Notes: generated from the letters alone by a model not told the origin. DNA of 64,000 nt from Anaerohabitans sp964387285 (GCA_964387285.1 CAYLWO010000020.1:1-64000), one strand, 5' to 3'; positions 35,693-45,137 are shown, counted from the stretch's first letter. Program-made: numbers and translations.

Positions 35693-37129
35693 TTACTTTT
35701 TATGAAAAAGTTTCAGACGCACCATCTTGACAAAAAACTGCGCATATTTGCGCAAATCAGCCCACGAGTGCGCTTTGCTCAGGCGGCGCAGCACAAACCA
35801 GACATTGGAGGATTGCACGGACAGGGTTTTTTGCTTGATGGAGAGCAAATCGTCAAATCCCATTTGCGGTTGTATAAGAATGGGGATATTGGTAGAGGTG
35901 TTGAGAAATTTATTGCGTTCTTCATGGTACGGCTGCGACCAGCTAAAGCCGGGCAAAAGGTTGTTGCTCATTGCATAGCGTTCAACCTCCGTGCCGGGAT
36001 ACACACGAATGCCGACGCCGATGCTGGGCATGGCCATGCGGCCCAAATTTTCCTTGATGAACTCCAGCGTTTCCTGCGCGTCGCTCATGGTCTCTTCGAT
36101 ATGACCAAAAGTGAAAAACGGTTTCTGGTTGATGCCCAGCTGGTTGGTCCAATCCAGAACTTTTTTGACCTGCGTCATGGAGATGCCTTTGTTCATGCGC
36201 TGCAGCACTTTTTCGTTGGCCGATTCGATGCCAAAGTCCACCAGATAACATCCGGCTTTTTTCATCTTTTGCAGCAGTTCAAAGGTGATGTTGCTGGCGC
36301 GGATTTCGCACTCCCAGGAGAACGAAAGACCGCGTCGCACTATTTCATCGCAAATGTCCTCGGCATGTTTGGGAATTAAGGTAAAGGTGCTGTCGAAAAT
36401 TTTAAATCCGCCTACCGCATATTGTTGCAGAACCTGTTCCATTTCATCGACGACGTTTTTGGCTGAACGGCGCGTCAAGGTTTTGCCGAACATGAAACTG
36501 GCGGAACAAAACGAGCAGTTAATGGGGCAGCCGCGCGAGGTGATGATAGACGCTGCTTTTTTATTGATCAAATCCAGTTTGAGGTGATACCCCGACATGT
36601 CCACCAAATGACGCGCCGGAAAGGGCAGACCGTCCAGATCTTTGATGCGCGGTCGCGATTCGTTATGCACGACCATGTCGTTCTGACGATAGGAAAGACC
36701 CCGTACACGACTAAAATCGCTTTTTGCTTTCAGGGCCGTGAGAATTTCCAACATGGTTTCTTCACCCTCGCCGCGCACGATGAGATCAAACGCCGGCACA
36801 TGATCCAGCGTGTCCTGTGCCGTAAAAGAAGCATGACAGCCGCCATACACGGTGACAATGGCAGGATCAATGGCCTTTACCGCTTGTGCCAGTTCAAAAG
36901 CTTCAAATCGGGTGGCAGAGGTGCCGGCGATGCCGACCACGCGCGGTTTCAGCTGCTCTATGGTTTTACCGGCGTCCTGATCCTCAAATTCCAGGTCCAA
37001 CACCGCGACCTCGTATCCGGATTTTTCCACAAACGCCGCTACCGAAAGCAATCCCAGCGGAACCATCTCTTTGCCGGTGGAATATTCATCCATGCGATTG
37101 GGCGGATTGATCAACAATACATCTGCCAT
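35693..37129 (-). CDS. B12-binding-domain radical SAM enzyme
   Basis: A 478-residue iron–sulfur enzyme. The N-terminal cobalamin-binding-type domain begins VLLINPPNR and includes GGCHASFTAQDTL and RGEGEETM. The radical SAM core follows with the cluster motif CPINCSFC (Cx3Cx2C) near residue 205, then a C-terminal domain of unknown role. The classic DxHxxG cobalamin ligand motif is not evident, so B12 may not bind in base-off form. Relatives include methylases and cyclases such as BchE-like enzymes. An AGGAG site precedes the ATG. It lies 11 bases after a candidate 45-residue peptide gene and four before an HAD phosphatase gene. Confidence 0.88.
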   Translation of the reverse strand: MADVLLINPPNRMDEYSTGKEMVPLGLLSVAAFVEKSGYEVAVLDLEFEDQDAGKTIEQLKPRVVGIAGTSATRFEAFELAQAVKAIDPAIVTVYGGCHASFTAQDTLDHVPAFDLIVRGEGEETMLEILTALKAKSDFSRVRGLSYRQNDMVVHNESRPRIKDLDGLPFPARHLVDMSGYHLKLDLINKKAASIITSRGCPINCSFCSASFMFGKTLTRRSAKNVVDEMEQVLQQYAVGGFKIFDSTFTLIPKHAEDICDEIVRRGLSFSWECEIRASNITFELLQKMKKAGCYLVDFGIESANEKVLQRMNKGISMTQVKKVLDWTNQLGINQKPFFTFGHIEETMSDAQETLEFIKENLGRMAMPSIGVGIRVYPGTEVERYAMSNNLLPGFSWSQPYHEERNKFLNTSTNIPILIQPQMGFDDLLSIKQKTLSVQSSNVWFVLRRLSKAHSWADLRKYAQFFVKMVRLKLFHKK

Positions 37130-37140
37130 GCCTGCTCCTG

Positions 37141-37278
37141 TTAGCGTATTACGAGTTGTTTTTCACACAGAATGGCAACAATATCTTTAAGCAGTACGCC
37201 TTCTTGCGATAGGGAAAAATAACCGCACTTTTTCGCTGCTGTTTTTTCATTTGTTTGCAGTTCTGCTGCGTTAGGCAT
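37141..37278 (-). CDS. Candidate 45-residue peptide gene upstream of radical SAM enzyme
   Basis: A short frame not large enough for routine gene calling. It starts MPNAAELQTNEKTAAKK, has Cys18 and Cys38, and a hydrophobic-helical second half (GVLLKDIVAILCEKQL). An AGGAGAG ribosome-binding site lies ten bases before the ATG. The TAA is followed within 11 bases by the radical SAM start with its own AGGAG. That spacing is what an expressed small gene in an operon looks like. I do not recognise a family. It may be a small partner or substrate of the enzyme, or a chance frame. Confidence 0.4.
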   Translation of the reverse strand: MPNAAELQTNEKTAAKKCGYFSLSQEGVLLKDIVAILCEKQLVIR

Positions 37279-37298
37279 TATCAGCCACTCTCCTGCTC

Positions 37299-37376
37299 AT
37301 CCGCAGATGACGCAGATGTTCCCAGATAACATCTGGATGGCGCCACTTCTGCGTCTATCTGCACAATCTGCGGATT
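37299..37376. repeat. Palindromic repeat ATCCGCAGAT…ATCTGCGGAT type
   Basis: ATCCGCAGATGACGCAGAT at the left and ATCTGCACAATCTGCGGAT at the right are imperfect inverted copies about 40 bases apart. It lies upstream of the candidate small gene and downstream of the M16 gene pair, and may hold a terminator. Confidence 0.5.
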
Positions 37377-37394
37377 ATTTTACTATTCTAATAA

Positions 37395-38780
37395 TTAAAA
37401 ACCGCTCTCCGTGATGGAACGAATCTGCCAGGTTCCATACGGTTCTAATTGTTTCCGAATCTCGTCCGCCTTGCCGACCACGACCAGCACATACCGGTCC
37501 CGCGGCATCAACCGGCCGGCCTGGCGATTGACAGATGCTGTCGCACTGGCTGCCACTCTGGCCAAATAACCGGCATAATAATCAAACGGCAGACCATAAA
37601 ACACCAGATCGGTAAAGGCGCGTGCTTTGCTGGACAGTGTTTCAAACCTGGGCGGGAATTGACCCAGGACATAATTGCGACTGCTGGTGGTCTGTTCATC
37701 GCTGAAACCGGATTTCACTGCCTGGTCCATCAGGTCAAAAGTGATCTGCAGCATCTCGCCGATCTTGTCGTTTTTCGTATAAGAACTGATGGTGAAAATG
37801 CCGCCGTTTTTCCAGAATTCCAAACCGCTGCGCGCGCCATAGGTAAGACCGCGTTTGATGCGCAATTCGCTGTTCAGCCAGGAGGTGAAGCGACCGCCGA
37901 ACAGTGTGTTCATCACCTGCGACGGAGCTGTGGTTTCATCGCCCATGGCCAAACCGGGCGCGCCGAGTACAAAATAGGCTTGCGTCGCGTCCGGCTTGTC
38001 GATAAGCAGACATTGCCGTGATGGGGGAACCGGCAACTCTGGAATAGCGGTTTTGCCGGCAGCGGGTGTTTTGGCCTTCCACCCTGCCAGCTGTTTTTGC
38101 AGCAAAGCGCGCAACTCGGCCGGTTTAAAATCACCCACCACAGCCAGAATCGTTTTCTCCGGCCGCACCACCCGGTCGTACAATGTTCGAATGTCGTGAA
38201 CGCGTACGGCCTGCAATGCGGTTTCATTGCCGATATCGAGATGACCAAAGGGGTGTTGGTTAAAATAATTTTTACGGAAATAATAGCGTACGGCTGAAGA
38301 GGGTTCGTCTTTGATGGCTTTGATCTGATCGATGCGGCGCTCCACCTCTTTGGTAAATTCACTGTCGCTAAAGGTCGGGCGCAACAGACAATCACAAGCC
38401 AGTTGCAACAGGGCCGGCCAGTGGTCAGCCAGCACCTGGCCGCTTAGACCAAGATATTCCTCTGCCGCAGATATTTGTAATTGCGCGCCGGTAAAATCCA
38501 AAGCTTCGGCGACCTGCAACGCCGATTTACCGGCTGCGCCTTTCATCATCAATTCAGCCATCAGGTCGGCAGAACCTTCCAGATTTTTCGGCTCCGCAGC
38601 CAGACCGGCGCCGTCGATCACCAGGCGAAACCCCAGCAACGGCAAGCTGTGATCCTGCAGATAATAAACCGTAACGCCGTTGCTCAGTTTGAATTTTTCC
38701 GGAACCGGCAGTGAAAAATTGGGGCGCGACCAGGCCGATAACGCCAGACCCAAAAGAATGCAAGCAGTCATACTTCTCAT
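37395..38780 (-). CDS. M16 family peptidase-like protein lacking the zinc motif
   Basis: A 461-residue secreted protein (signal peptide TACILLGLALSAWS) of the insulinase/processing-peptidase fold. The place where active members have HxxEH reads SADLMAELMMKGAAG, so the zinc ligands and catalytic Glu are missing. It should be the non-catalytic half of a heterodimer with the active M16 gene that overlaps it by four bases (ATGA). The rest of the two-domain fold, including the R-Y pair segment in the C-terminal half (GLTYGARSGLEFW), is kept. Acts in the periplasm or at the surface, probably on peptides. Confidence 0.88.
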   Translation of the reverse strand: MRSMTACILLGLALSAWSRPNFSLPVPEKFKLSNGVTVYYLQDHSLPLLGFRLVIDGAGLAAEPKNLEGSADLMAELMMKGAAGKSALQVAEALDFTGAQLQISAAEEYLGLSGQVLADHWPALLQLACDCLLRPTFSDSEFTKEVERRIDQIKAIKDEPSSAVRYYFRKNYFNQHPFGHLDIGNETALQAVRVHDIRTLYDRVVRPEKTILAVVGDFKPAELRALLQKQLAGWKAKTPAAGKTAIPELPVPPSRQCLLIDKPDATQAYFVLGAPGLAMGDETTAPSQVMNTLFGGRFTSWLNSELRIKRGLTYGARSGLEFWKNGGIFTISSYTKNDKIGEMLQITFDLMDQAVKSGFSDEQTTSSRNYVLGQFPPRFETLSSKARAFTDLVFYGLPFDYYAGYLARVAASATASVNRQAGRLMPRDRYVLVVVGKADEIRKQLEPYGTWQIRSITESGF

Positions 38781-40096
38781 TGTGCGCCTCCTTTCGGCAG
38801 AACCACGCCCACGGTTTTTTTCAGCGGAGTAAAGTACCGGGTGACCACCTTTTGAATCATGGGACTATCCACTTTATGGTATACCGCCATGCGGTCAAAG
38901 AGCGTTTTGAAATCACCGTAATACACTTCCTGAATACCCAGAGCCTGCGCCTTGCCGGCAATGGATTGCAAGCCGGAATAAAAATTGGTCTGGATGGCGT
39001 TCAAAGACTTGGTCAGTTCTTTCGTCTGCACGCCGTCGCGAGCCACCCTGGCCAATTCCTCTTCAACAATTTTTTCAATTTTGTCCAGATCCGCATCCGG
39101 TCGCGGTTTGACGTTGATGTAGAATAAAAAGGGATCCATGGTCTCCTGACTGCCGCCGCCGACCTCAATTGCCAATTGTTCCTGTGCAACCAGCCGTTGA
39201 TAGAGTCGGCTGCTCTCACCCTGTAATAAAATCAGATCAAGGATTTGAACCGCAGCAAAGGCCGAGTCCTGGCAAGCCGGCGCCGGAAAAGCCATAAGAA
39301 AAGAGGGGGTTTGCGTTTCACGATAGAGCACGGTGCGACGCGGGCCGATCTGTTCCGGCTCTACGGTCAACACCGCAGGCGGCTGCGGACCGCGCGGTAT
39401 GGCACTGTACTTTTTTTCAATCAGTTTGATGAGGTCGTCGGTCTGAAAATCACCGACCACCACCAGCACGGCATTGTTGGGCGCATAAAATTGCCGGTAA
39501 TAACCAATGATCTCGTCCCGTTTCCAACTGAGAATGTCGCTCATCCAACCGATGACGTCCCAGTGATACGGATGCGCCATGACGGCGGTGGCGCGCACGC
39601 TCTCCATCAACATGCTTTCATTATCGTTCTCCGTCGAGAGACGTCGCTCAGAAGCGACGACGCCGCGTTCGGATTCCAGCACCTCTGCATCAAACAGGCA
39701 GCCCTGCATGCGATCGGCCTCCAGATCCATCATCTTTTCCAGAGCCGGCGAAGGAAACCAGTCGGTGTAGGCGGTGATGTCGTCGCTGGTAAAGGCGTTG
39801 TTAGAGCCGCCGTTAAATTCCATGATCCGGTCCAGTTCCCCGGGCTTGACGTTCGTCGAGCCGTTGAACATCATGTGCTCGATAAAATGAGACACGCCGG
39901 TCAAACCGGGACGTTCGTTGCGTGAACCGACGCGGAAAAAAGTGTAATAGGCGATGTTGGGAATGGCGTGATCTTCGAACAGCAGCACTTTGAGCCCGTT
40001 ATCCAGATTGTGCACCCGAATATTATCTTTGGTAAAAGAGGCGGCCATCAGCAAGCTCCCGGACAACAATCCGCAGATTAAAATCCTTTTCAACAT
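38777..40096 (-). CDS. M16 family zinc peptidase, catalytic subunit
   Basis: A 439-residue exported zinc peptidase. GVSHFIEHMMFNGS carries the inverted zinc motif HxxEH, and the third ligand Glu follows about 75 residues later in LESERGVVASERR. A signal peptide (LICGLLSGSLLMAAS) opens the protein. It is coupled by ATGA overlap to the inactive M16 homologue downstream. The pair looks like the two-gene form of bacterial processing-peptidase relatives. It follows the long divergent region shared with the T9SS cargo gene. Confidence 0.92.
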   Translation of the reverse strand: MLKRILICGLLSGSLLMAASFTKDNIRVHNLDNGLKVLLFEDHAIPNIAYYTFFRVGSRNERPGLTGVSHFIEHMMFNGSTNVKPGELDRIMEFNGGSNNAFTSDDITAYTDWFPSPALEKMMDLEADRMQGCLFDAEVLESERGVVASERRLSTENDNESMLMESVRATAVMAHPYHWDVIGWMSDILSWKRDEIIGYYRQFYAPNNAVLVVVGDFQTDDLIKLIEKKYSAIPRGPQPPAVLTVEPEQIGPRRTVLYRETQTPSFLMAFPAPACQDSAFAAVQILDLILLQGESSRLYQRLVAQEQLAIEVGGGSQETMDPFLFYINVKPRPDADLDKIEKIVEEELARVARDGVQTKELTKSLNAIQTNFYSGLQSIAGKAQALGIQEVYYGDFKTLFDRMAVYHKVDSPMIQKVVTRYFTPLKKTVGVVLPKGGAQ

Positions 40097-40581
40097 GAAA
40101 ACTCCTGTTCTTAAAGGATGGATTGATTAGATACCTCGCGAGCAGATATAACATTGCTCGATTCAAATTAAGCAAAAGGCAAGCTTGATTGCGCTTGCCT
40201 TTAAACGGTAGCCAAGACCTCAAACATCTTAAAAAACCTGTGAGGTCTAAATCGCTAAATTTCGTTGTAGTACTAGCCTATCTCCAGTAAATTAATATAA
40301 AGACATCCTCCATAAATTACAAATGATTTTTCTCTTCTTATGTCACCGAAACAGGTTTTGTGTAATTTCAACTAGCAAAATATAACGAAAATAAAAAATA
40401 ATAAACCAAACACAGTTTTTACTTGCATTTATATTGAAATTTGTTTACTTTTTTAAATGTGATATAGCTCAAAGAATTAGCCTCCTAGTCGCTGCAGCTC
40501 AATTGCATCTGTCAGACCAGCTTTATCCAAATAAAGAAACGAATAGACAAATCAATAACTCAAATCCTTTTGGAGGATAGT
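40097..40581. other. 485-bp AT-rich divergent intergenic region
   Basis: Lies between the divergent M16 operon and the T9SS cargo gene and must hold both promoters. It contains two palindromes: AAAGGCAAGC/GCTTGCCTTT (40175–40202) and AGACCTCA/TGAGGTCT (40215–40248). The AT-rich part 40370–40470 resembles an upstream activating or promoter region, but no single −35/−10 pair stands out. No small gene seen. Confidence 0.6.
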
Positions 40582-42864
40582 ATGAAAAAACAGCTACTAG
40601 CTGTCGCATTGATTCTGATTTTTGCCATTACCTCCTTCGCTGCTGCGGTCAAGAAAGATTCTGTTGATTTGAACAATCCGGCTTTTGTGCAAACCTTGCA
40701 TAACCATTTGTCGAGATTGAATCTGCCGACAATGGACACGCCGGAAAAGGTGATGGCGCAAATTGACAACCTGCGCAGTTTGAGTCAGGAACCGGACACA
40801 ACGGTAGAGAAACCGATGCTGCCGCCCGAAGAGGAGACGCTGGCAGCAGGTGGGATTATCAAAGGAAAGGTGATTCGAGCTGCAGGCGGCGCCGCTGTAA
40901 GCGGTATGCGCATGGCCTTATACAGGTTGATTTATGGCGTCAGGGTGCCTATTTCCACCACCACAACGAACGCCAGCGGCGACTATCAGTTCAATGTCAC
41001 GCTGAATGGCACTTATTTCGTGCAAGCCACCGGCCTGATCAGCGGCAGTCTTGATTACATGGGCATGTACTGGGATAGTAAATCCTCTCTGGGTGAAGCC
41101 ACGGCGATAGCCATCTCGAACGGCAACACAGTCAACAATGTCAACTTTTCGCTGGTAAAATACGGCAAAATTTCCGGCAAGGTAACTTTGCAATCCACTG
41201 GCGCCGGCGCAGTTGCTGCGGTTGTAACGTTGTTCAACACCTCCTGGTCAAGCTTGGCGACTACGATAGTAACTTCTGCTGACGGCAGTTACAGCATCGG
41301 CAACGGTGTTTTCAAGGTCCTCCCCGGCACCTATTATGCTGTGGCTGATCGTATCGACCTGGGCCATGAATGGTGGAACGAAGCGCCATTCCAGTTTGAA
41401 GCTGATGTCATCACGGTCGGCGATGGCCAGGAAGTAACCGACATCAATTTTACTCTGCAAAAAATGGCCACCATCGGCATGTACGTTTGGTTCGATACCA
41501 ATGAAAACGGCGCTTATGACCTGGGCGAACCGGGCGCCACCGGCATTACCGTTCGTTTAAAGTACAAAGGCCGGGAAGTTCATATGACCAAACCCACCAT
41601 CCTGGGCTTTTATGGTTTTACCGAACTGCCGATTGTTCCTTATACAGTTGAACTCGATCCAAGCACCATTCCCTACGGCTATACTTTTTCTCACGGTCAA
41701 AACCCCTGGCCGGTGACGCCGGCAGACGGCGAGTTAAAGTTGGACGTAAATTTCGGCTTGATACCGAAATATGGACAGATAGGCGGTTACGTCTATGACG
41801 ATAAAAACCTCAACGGCAAAAAGGACGCGGACGAAGTCGGCATTCCCAAAGCAACGCTAATACTCAAAGGCGCTGTGGACGGCTGTGACAATCAAACCGA
41901 CACCGGCGCCAACGGCCAATTCCGCTTTAAAAAAGTGCTGTGGAATGACTATAAACTGTATGTGTTGAAATCGAGTCTGCCGGCCAATTATGTTCTTACA
42001 ACCGGCACAGAAACTGTCGCCTTTACGATAAAGCCGGGCGGCCACTTTTTCCACAACTTTTTCTATGCCAATCCCGACACCGTGACAGCCGAACATTGCG
42101 ACAGCCTCATTTTTGTGCAAGGCACGCCGACATTAGCAGGCCAGGAGTGGGACAATGCGGTTGATCAGGACACCACCGAGTGGGACGGTACAGCTTGCAG
42201 CCGCGGTGAAGAACCCAATCCCACCGGACCAGCCTGGGCTATTTTCACTTGGACCTGCGATAAAATGAATCTGTTTAATCAGATTTCCATCAAGACCGAC
42301 AACGGCATCGATGACGAACAGCAACGCGCGCGTCAGGCCAAAGCAATTGAAGTGTCGGTATCGACCACCACCACCGATGCTGATTCTTTTACCGTTGTGG
42401 ATACCTTGCAGGTCGTCACGGGAAATTGGCAGTCCTTCGCTTATCTGCAGAAAATTCGCGCCCGTTACATTAAACTGGCCATTCTGGTGCCAACCGATGC
42501 GGACAGCAGCTGGCGACAAATCGTGGAATTCACCACGAACCTGATTGAATGGCCGGTAGTGGAAATGACCAACCAGGCCGAGATGGTCAGCAAAGCTCCC
42601 ACCACGTTCGAGCTGGGACAGAATTATCCCAATCCGTTCAATCCGCAGACGACCATTGTTTACAATTTGGCCACAGAGGTCAAGGTGGAACTGCGGGTCT
42701 TTGATATGAATGGACGTCAGGTCGCTGAACTGGTGAACGAACAACAGGCTGCGGGACGGCACTCGGTTGTCTGGAATGCACAGGGTCTGCCCTCCGGTAC
42801 TTATCTGTATCAATTAAAAGCGGACGGCATGCAACAGACCAAACGCATGGTATTGCTGAAATAA
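40582..42864 (+). CDS. Multidomain secreted protein with T9SS C-terminal sorting domain
   Basis: A 760-residue surface or secreted protein. A signal peptide (residues 1–21) is followed by a linker, two carboxypeptidase-regulatory-like beta domains (about 90–175 and 193–285), two SdrD/Cna-B-like repeats (about 295–390, with DTNENGAYDLGEPGA, and 397–490, with DDKNLNGKKDADEVG), and a discoidin-like region with cysteines (about 503–655). The last 85 residues are a type IX (Por) sorting domain, LGQNYPNPFNPQTTI to the final lysine. The DxNxNGxxDxxE motifs suggest calcium binding. Start chosen at the ATG after GGAGGA; an upstream TTG lies inside that site. Adhesion or polymer binding is likely. Confidence 0.9.
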   Translation: MKKQLLAVALILIFAITSFAAAVKKDSVDLNNPAFVQTLHNHLSRLNLPTMDTPEKVMAQIDNLRSLSQEPDTTVEKPMLPPEEETLAAGGIIKGKVIRAAGGAAVSGMRMALYRLIYGVRVPISTTTTNASGDYQFNVTLNGTYFVQATGLISGSLDYMGMYWDSKSSLGEATAIAISNGNTVNNVNFSLVKYGKISGKVTLQSTGAGAVAAVVTLFNTSWSSLATTIVTSADGSYSIGNGVFKVLPGTYYAVADRIDLGHEWWNEAPFQFEADVITVGDGQEVTDINFTLQKMATIGMYVWFDTNENGAYDLGEPGATGITVRLKYKGREVHMTKPTILGFYGFTELPIVPYTVELDPSTIPYGYTFSHGQNPWPVTPADGELKLDVNFGLIPKYGQIGGYVYDDKNLNGKKDADEVGIPKATLILKGAVDGCDNQTDTGANGQFRFKKVLWNDYKLYVLKSSLPANYVLTTGTETVAFTIKPGGHFFHNFFYANPDTVTAEHCDSLIFVQGTPTLAGQEWDNAVDQDTTEWDGTACSRGEEPNPTGPAWAIFTWTCDKMNLFNQISIKTDNGIDDEQQRARQAKAIEVSVSTTTTDADSFTVVDTLQVVTGNWQSFAYLQKIRARYIKLAILVPTDADSSWRQIVEFTTNLIEWPVVEMTNQAEMVSKAPTTFELGQNYPNPFNPQTTIVYNLATEVKVELRVFDMNGRQVAELVNEQQAAGRHSVVWNAQGLPSGTYLYQLKADGMQQTKRMVLLK

Positions 42865-42883
42865 CGGTTCTCTTTTTACTAAT

Positions 42884-42922
42884 AAAAAATCCCCGATGCG
42901 AGTTTTCGCTTCGGGGATTTTT
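42884..42922 (+). terminator. Rho-independent terminator of the T9SS cargo gene
   Basis: AATCCCCGA pairs with TCGGGGATT around a GC/AT loop and is followed by seven T. It lies about 20 bp after the stop codon. Confidence 0.9.
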
Positions 42923-43317
42923 TTATTTTTGTAAGGCACATAGGATAGAAATACCATGTCATTCAGAATACAGGAGAGAAAAACCGGATTTTTAATAGCT
43001 AGCAGATCAAGCTGCCATCCGTAACCGCCGAGGGTAGACCTAGTCATTTTCTAAAATGTTGCTTATTTACTCTTTCTGTCCTATCTATATAAAATAAACG
43101 AGAAAATTACGGTTATCAGCCAAGCCACAGTAATGATACATGGAATTAAGATACGAATCTTTTTAAGATGTATTTGCCTTTTTTGCTGTACAGCTGGCAT
43201 AACGACCATTTTCTACAGGTTACAAACTTTTATTTATCTTGACTCATTTTAATTGATCTGAGCAATCCGTATTCATCATTTTTATTATTCTACAAATTAA
43301 GCGGACGAAACCGAAAG
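42923..43317. other. Intergenic region with one candidate small membrane gene
   Basis: Between the terminator of the T9SS gene and the end of the GH9 gene. Apart from the 42-codon frame at 43081–43209 nothing is recognised. The sequence is AT-rich and carries no obvious repeat. Confidence 0.5.
43081..43209 (-). CDS. Candidate small single-pass membrane protein
   Basis: A 42-residue frame. The first half is basic (residues 9–20, QKRQIHLKKIRI) and the second half one continuous hydrophobic segment (LIPCIITVAWLITVIFSF), the layout of a small inner-membrane protein. It lies about 110 bp downstream of the GH9 gene on the same strand. The ribosome-binding site is weak and there are two possible ATG starts three codons apart. 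Treat as tentative. Confidence 0.3.
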   Translation of the reverse strand: MVVMPAVQQKRQIHLKKIRILIPCIITVAWLITVIFSFILYR

Positions 43318-45102
43318 CTACCGCGCCCAAAACGCCAGCCAGTACAAGGCCTCAGCAGTGCCATCCAGCGTCGGCTCGTTGGTGGCATAATCCCAAAAGT
43401 CGTCGTGATAAACGACGTAATCCGATTGAAACGCGGCAAACGCGTCCGGCCGCTGCAGAGTCACGCCTTTTAAACTGTTAAAAATCGAAGCATACACCGG
43501 ACCGTCGTTCATGGCGCCGCGGATGGGCCGATCGATTTTCATGGCGAGAATGCTGTGCGGAAATTTCGGCGTGACGCCGCCGCTCTCCGGAATAGCGACG
43601 AATTGACCTGCGCCCCAGGGATTGCGTCCGAAAAGCCAATCGACCGAGGCCGTGGTCAGGGAATGAAACTGATCATCACCCGTCATTTTTTCATACAACA
43701 AACCCTGCATCACCAACGCCGCAGCTAAATTGTTGGAACACCAGATAAAGGGATGACCTATGCCGTATGGATTGGTCTCCGCCCTCTTCTTCACTCTGGC
43801 CAATTCTAGCGCATAATAGCCGGCCAGAGTGTCGGCAAAAGCTTTATCCACCAACGAGTGCAGAGCATAATGCCCAAGATTCATAAAAGGATAAAATTCG
43901 TAATGACGCGCAGTATCTGCACCGAACCAGGAGACGGTATTGGCCAGGCGGGCGAACCGTTTGGCATCGGTTAAATACCTGGCCTCCCGGGTTGCGCGAA
44001 ACAGCTCGGCTGCGCCCCACTCCATGTCATCGGCCCAGGTTATTTCATGATAACGATAAGGCGCGCGACAGGGCGTGCCCTCCTGGCATCCCGGTTGCCG
44101 CAAACCCATTTCATACACTTCGCGGCCCGCTGCCAGGCATTGCGCGCCGTAACCCGGCATGTGCAGATCGTTGGCCCAAACATCCGCTGCCATGGCCATG
44201 GCAGCTGCATAACGACCGGCCAGGTTGGCAATGCCGGTGGAAGTGTTCTGATACCTGCCCAGTCCCTGCGGTTGTCCGCTTGCGTAATAGACCACGCGAT
44301 ACCGGCCCTTGCCCCAGCCATAATCGGTGCTGTCGCTGAACGGTAGTTCAAAATAGAGGTGATCGCGGTCGTCCGCCACCTGATGAAACAGCTGATCAGA
44401 CGCCGGATGCATTTTTAACATCCAATCCAGTCCCCACCTGGCCTCGTCCAAAACATCGCTGACGCCATTGGCGCCGGGATGGCCGAAATAATCATACGCG
44501 TCGCCAAACCGGTCGCGGCACTCGCGATAGGCAAAAAGCAGACGGCAAACAGTGTTGCCCGAAGTCATGAGATACCTCAGGTGATCGCCGGCGTCATGCC
44601 AACCGCCGCTGACATCGATGAAGGTGCTGTCCGGCATGGGACCATACATGGTGCGGCCGTCGCCGCGATGACAAACCTGATCCAGAAAGGGATTGTAACC
44701 GCAACGTTGCTGCCGGATGTACTCTAAAATGATGGCCGGTGTTTTTTGGTAAACATGGTCATTAACGTCAAAAGCCGGCGAGGTTCCCCTGTCCATGCGA
44801 ATCTGATAGCGACCCGGTTGTGACAGTTGGGAAAAATCCAATTGATAGTGAAAAGCATAATGACCGAATCGGCCGCAATTCCTGCCGATTTTGACCGGGC
44901 CCCAAATCCGCTTTCCACTCACGGCATCGACGATTTCGAATTTTTGTGCGCGTTGATCCCTGGCGCTAAAGGCGACGGCTATTTTCTTCTCATGCGGCAA
45001 ATAACCCAGCTGATTGATACGAATAAAAACCGCGCTGCTCTGACCCGGCAGGCTTTTGCTGAAGAATAAAATGGCCAGCAGTACAATAAATCGATGCATC
45101 AC
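43318..45102 (-). CDS. Secreted glycoside hydrolase family 9 protein (endoglucanase type)
   Basis: A 594-residue exported glycosidase. After the signal peptide an Ig-like CelD-N domain occupies about residues 25–115 (IRINQLGYLPHEKK to RMDRGTSPAF). The (alpha/alpha)6 barrel follows, with catalytic Asp in DVSGGWHDAGDHLRY, the substrate-site FGRNPWGAGQF, and the acid Glu in YATNEPTLDGTAEALYW near the C-terminus. This is the theme E2-type GH9 plan. It cuts beta-1,4-glucans or related exo-linked glucans. It is the last gene of an operon with class V aminotransferase, SLOG protein and acyltransferase genes; no carbohydrate-binding module or sorting domain is attached. Confidence 0.92.
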   Translation of the reverse strand: MMHRFIVLLAILFFSKSLPGQSSAVFIRINQLGYLPHEKKIAVAFSARDQRAQKFEIVDAVSGKRIWGPVKIGRNCGRFGHYAFHYQLDFSQLSQPGRYQIRMDRGTSPAFDVNDHVYQKTPAIILEYIRQQRCGYNPFLDQVCHRGDGRTMYGPMPDSTFIDVSGGWHDAGDHLRYLMTSGNTVCRLLFAYRECRDRFGDAYDYFGHPGANGVSDVLDEARWGLDWMLKMHPASDQLFHQVADDRDHLYFELPFSDSTDYGWGKGRYRVVYYASGQPQGLGRYQNTSTGIANLAGRYAAAMAMAADVWANDLHMPGYGAQCLAAGREVYEMGLRQPGCQEGTPCRAPYRYHEITWADDMEWGAAELFRATREARYLTDAKRFARLANTVSWFGADTARHYEFYPFMNLGHYALHSLVDKAFADTLAGYYALELARVKKRAETNPYGIGHPFIWCSNNLAAALVMQGLLYEKMTGDDQFHSLTTASVDWLFGRNPWGAGQFVAIPESGGVTPKFPHSILAMKIDRPIRGAMNDGPVYASIFNSLKGVTLQRPDAFAAFQSDYVVYHDDFWDYATNEPTLDGTAEALYWLAFWAR

Positions 45103-45137
45103 ACGTCCTTGTTTTCGTCGGGGTTTGGCAAAATAAA

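Noticed and set aside
40175..40248. Riboswitch before the T9SS cargo gene
   Set aside because: Two simple palindromes only, far from the start codon and without any known aptamer pattern.
42814..43047. 77-codon minus-strand frame
   Set aside because: Runs across the T9SS terminator and the sorting-domain codons; no ribosome-binding site.
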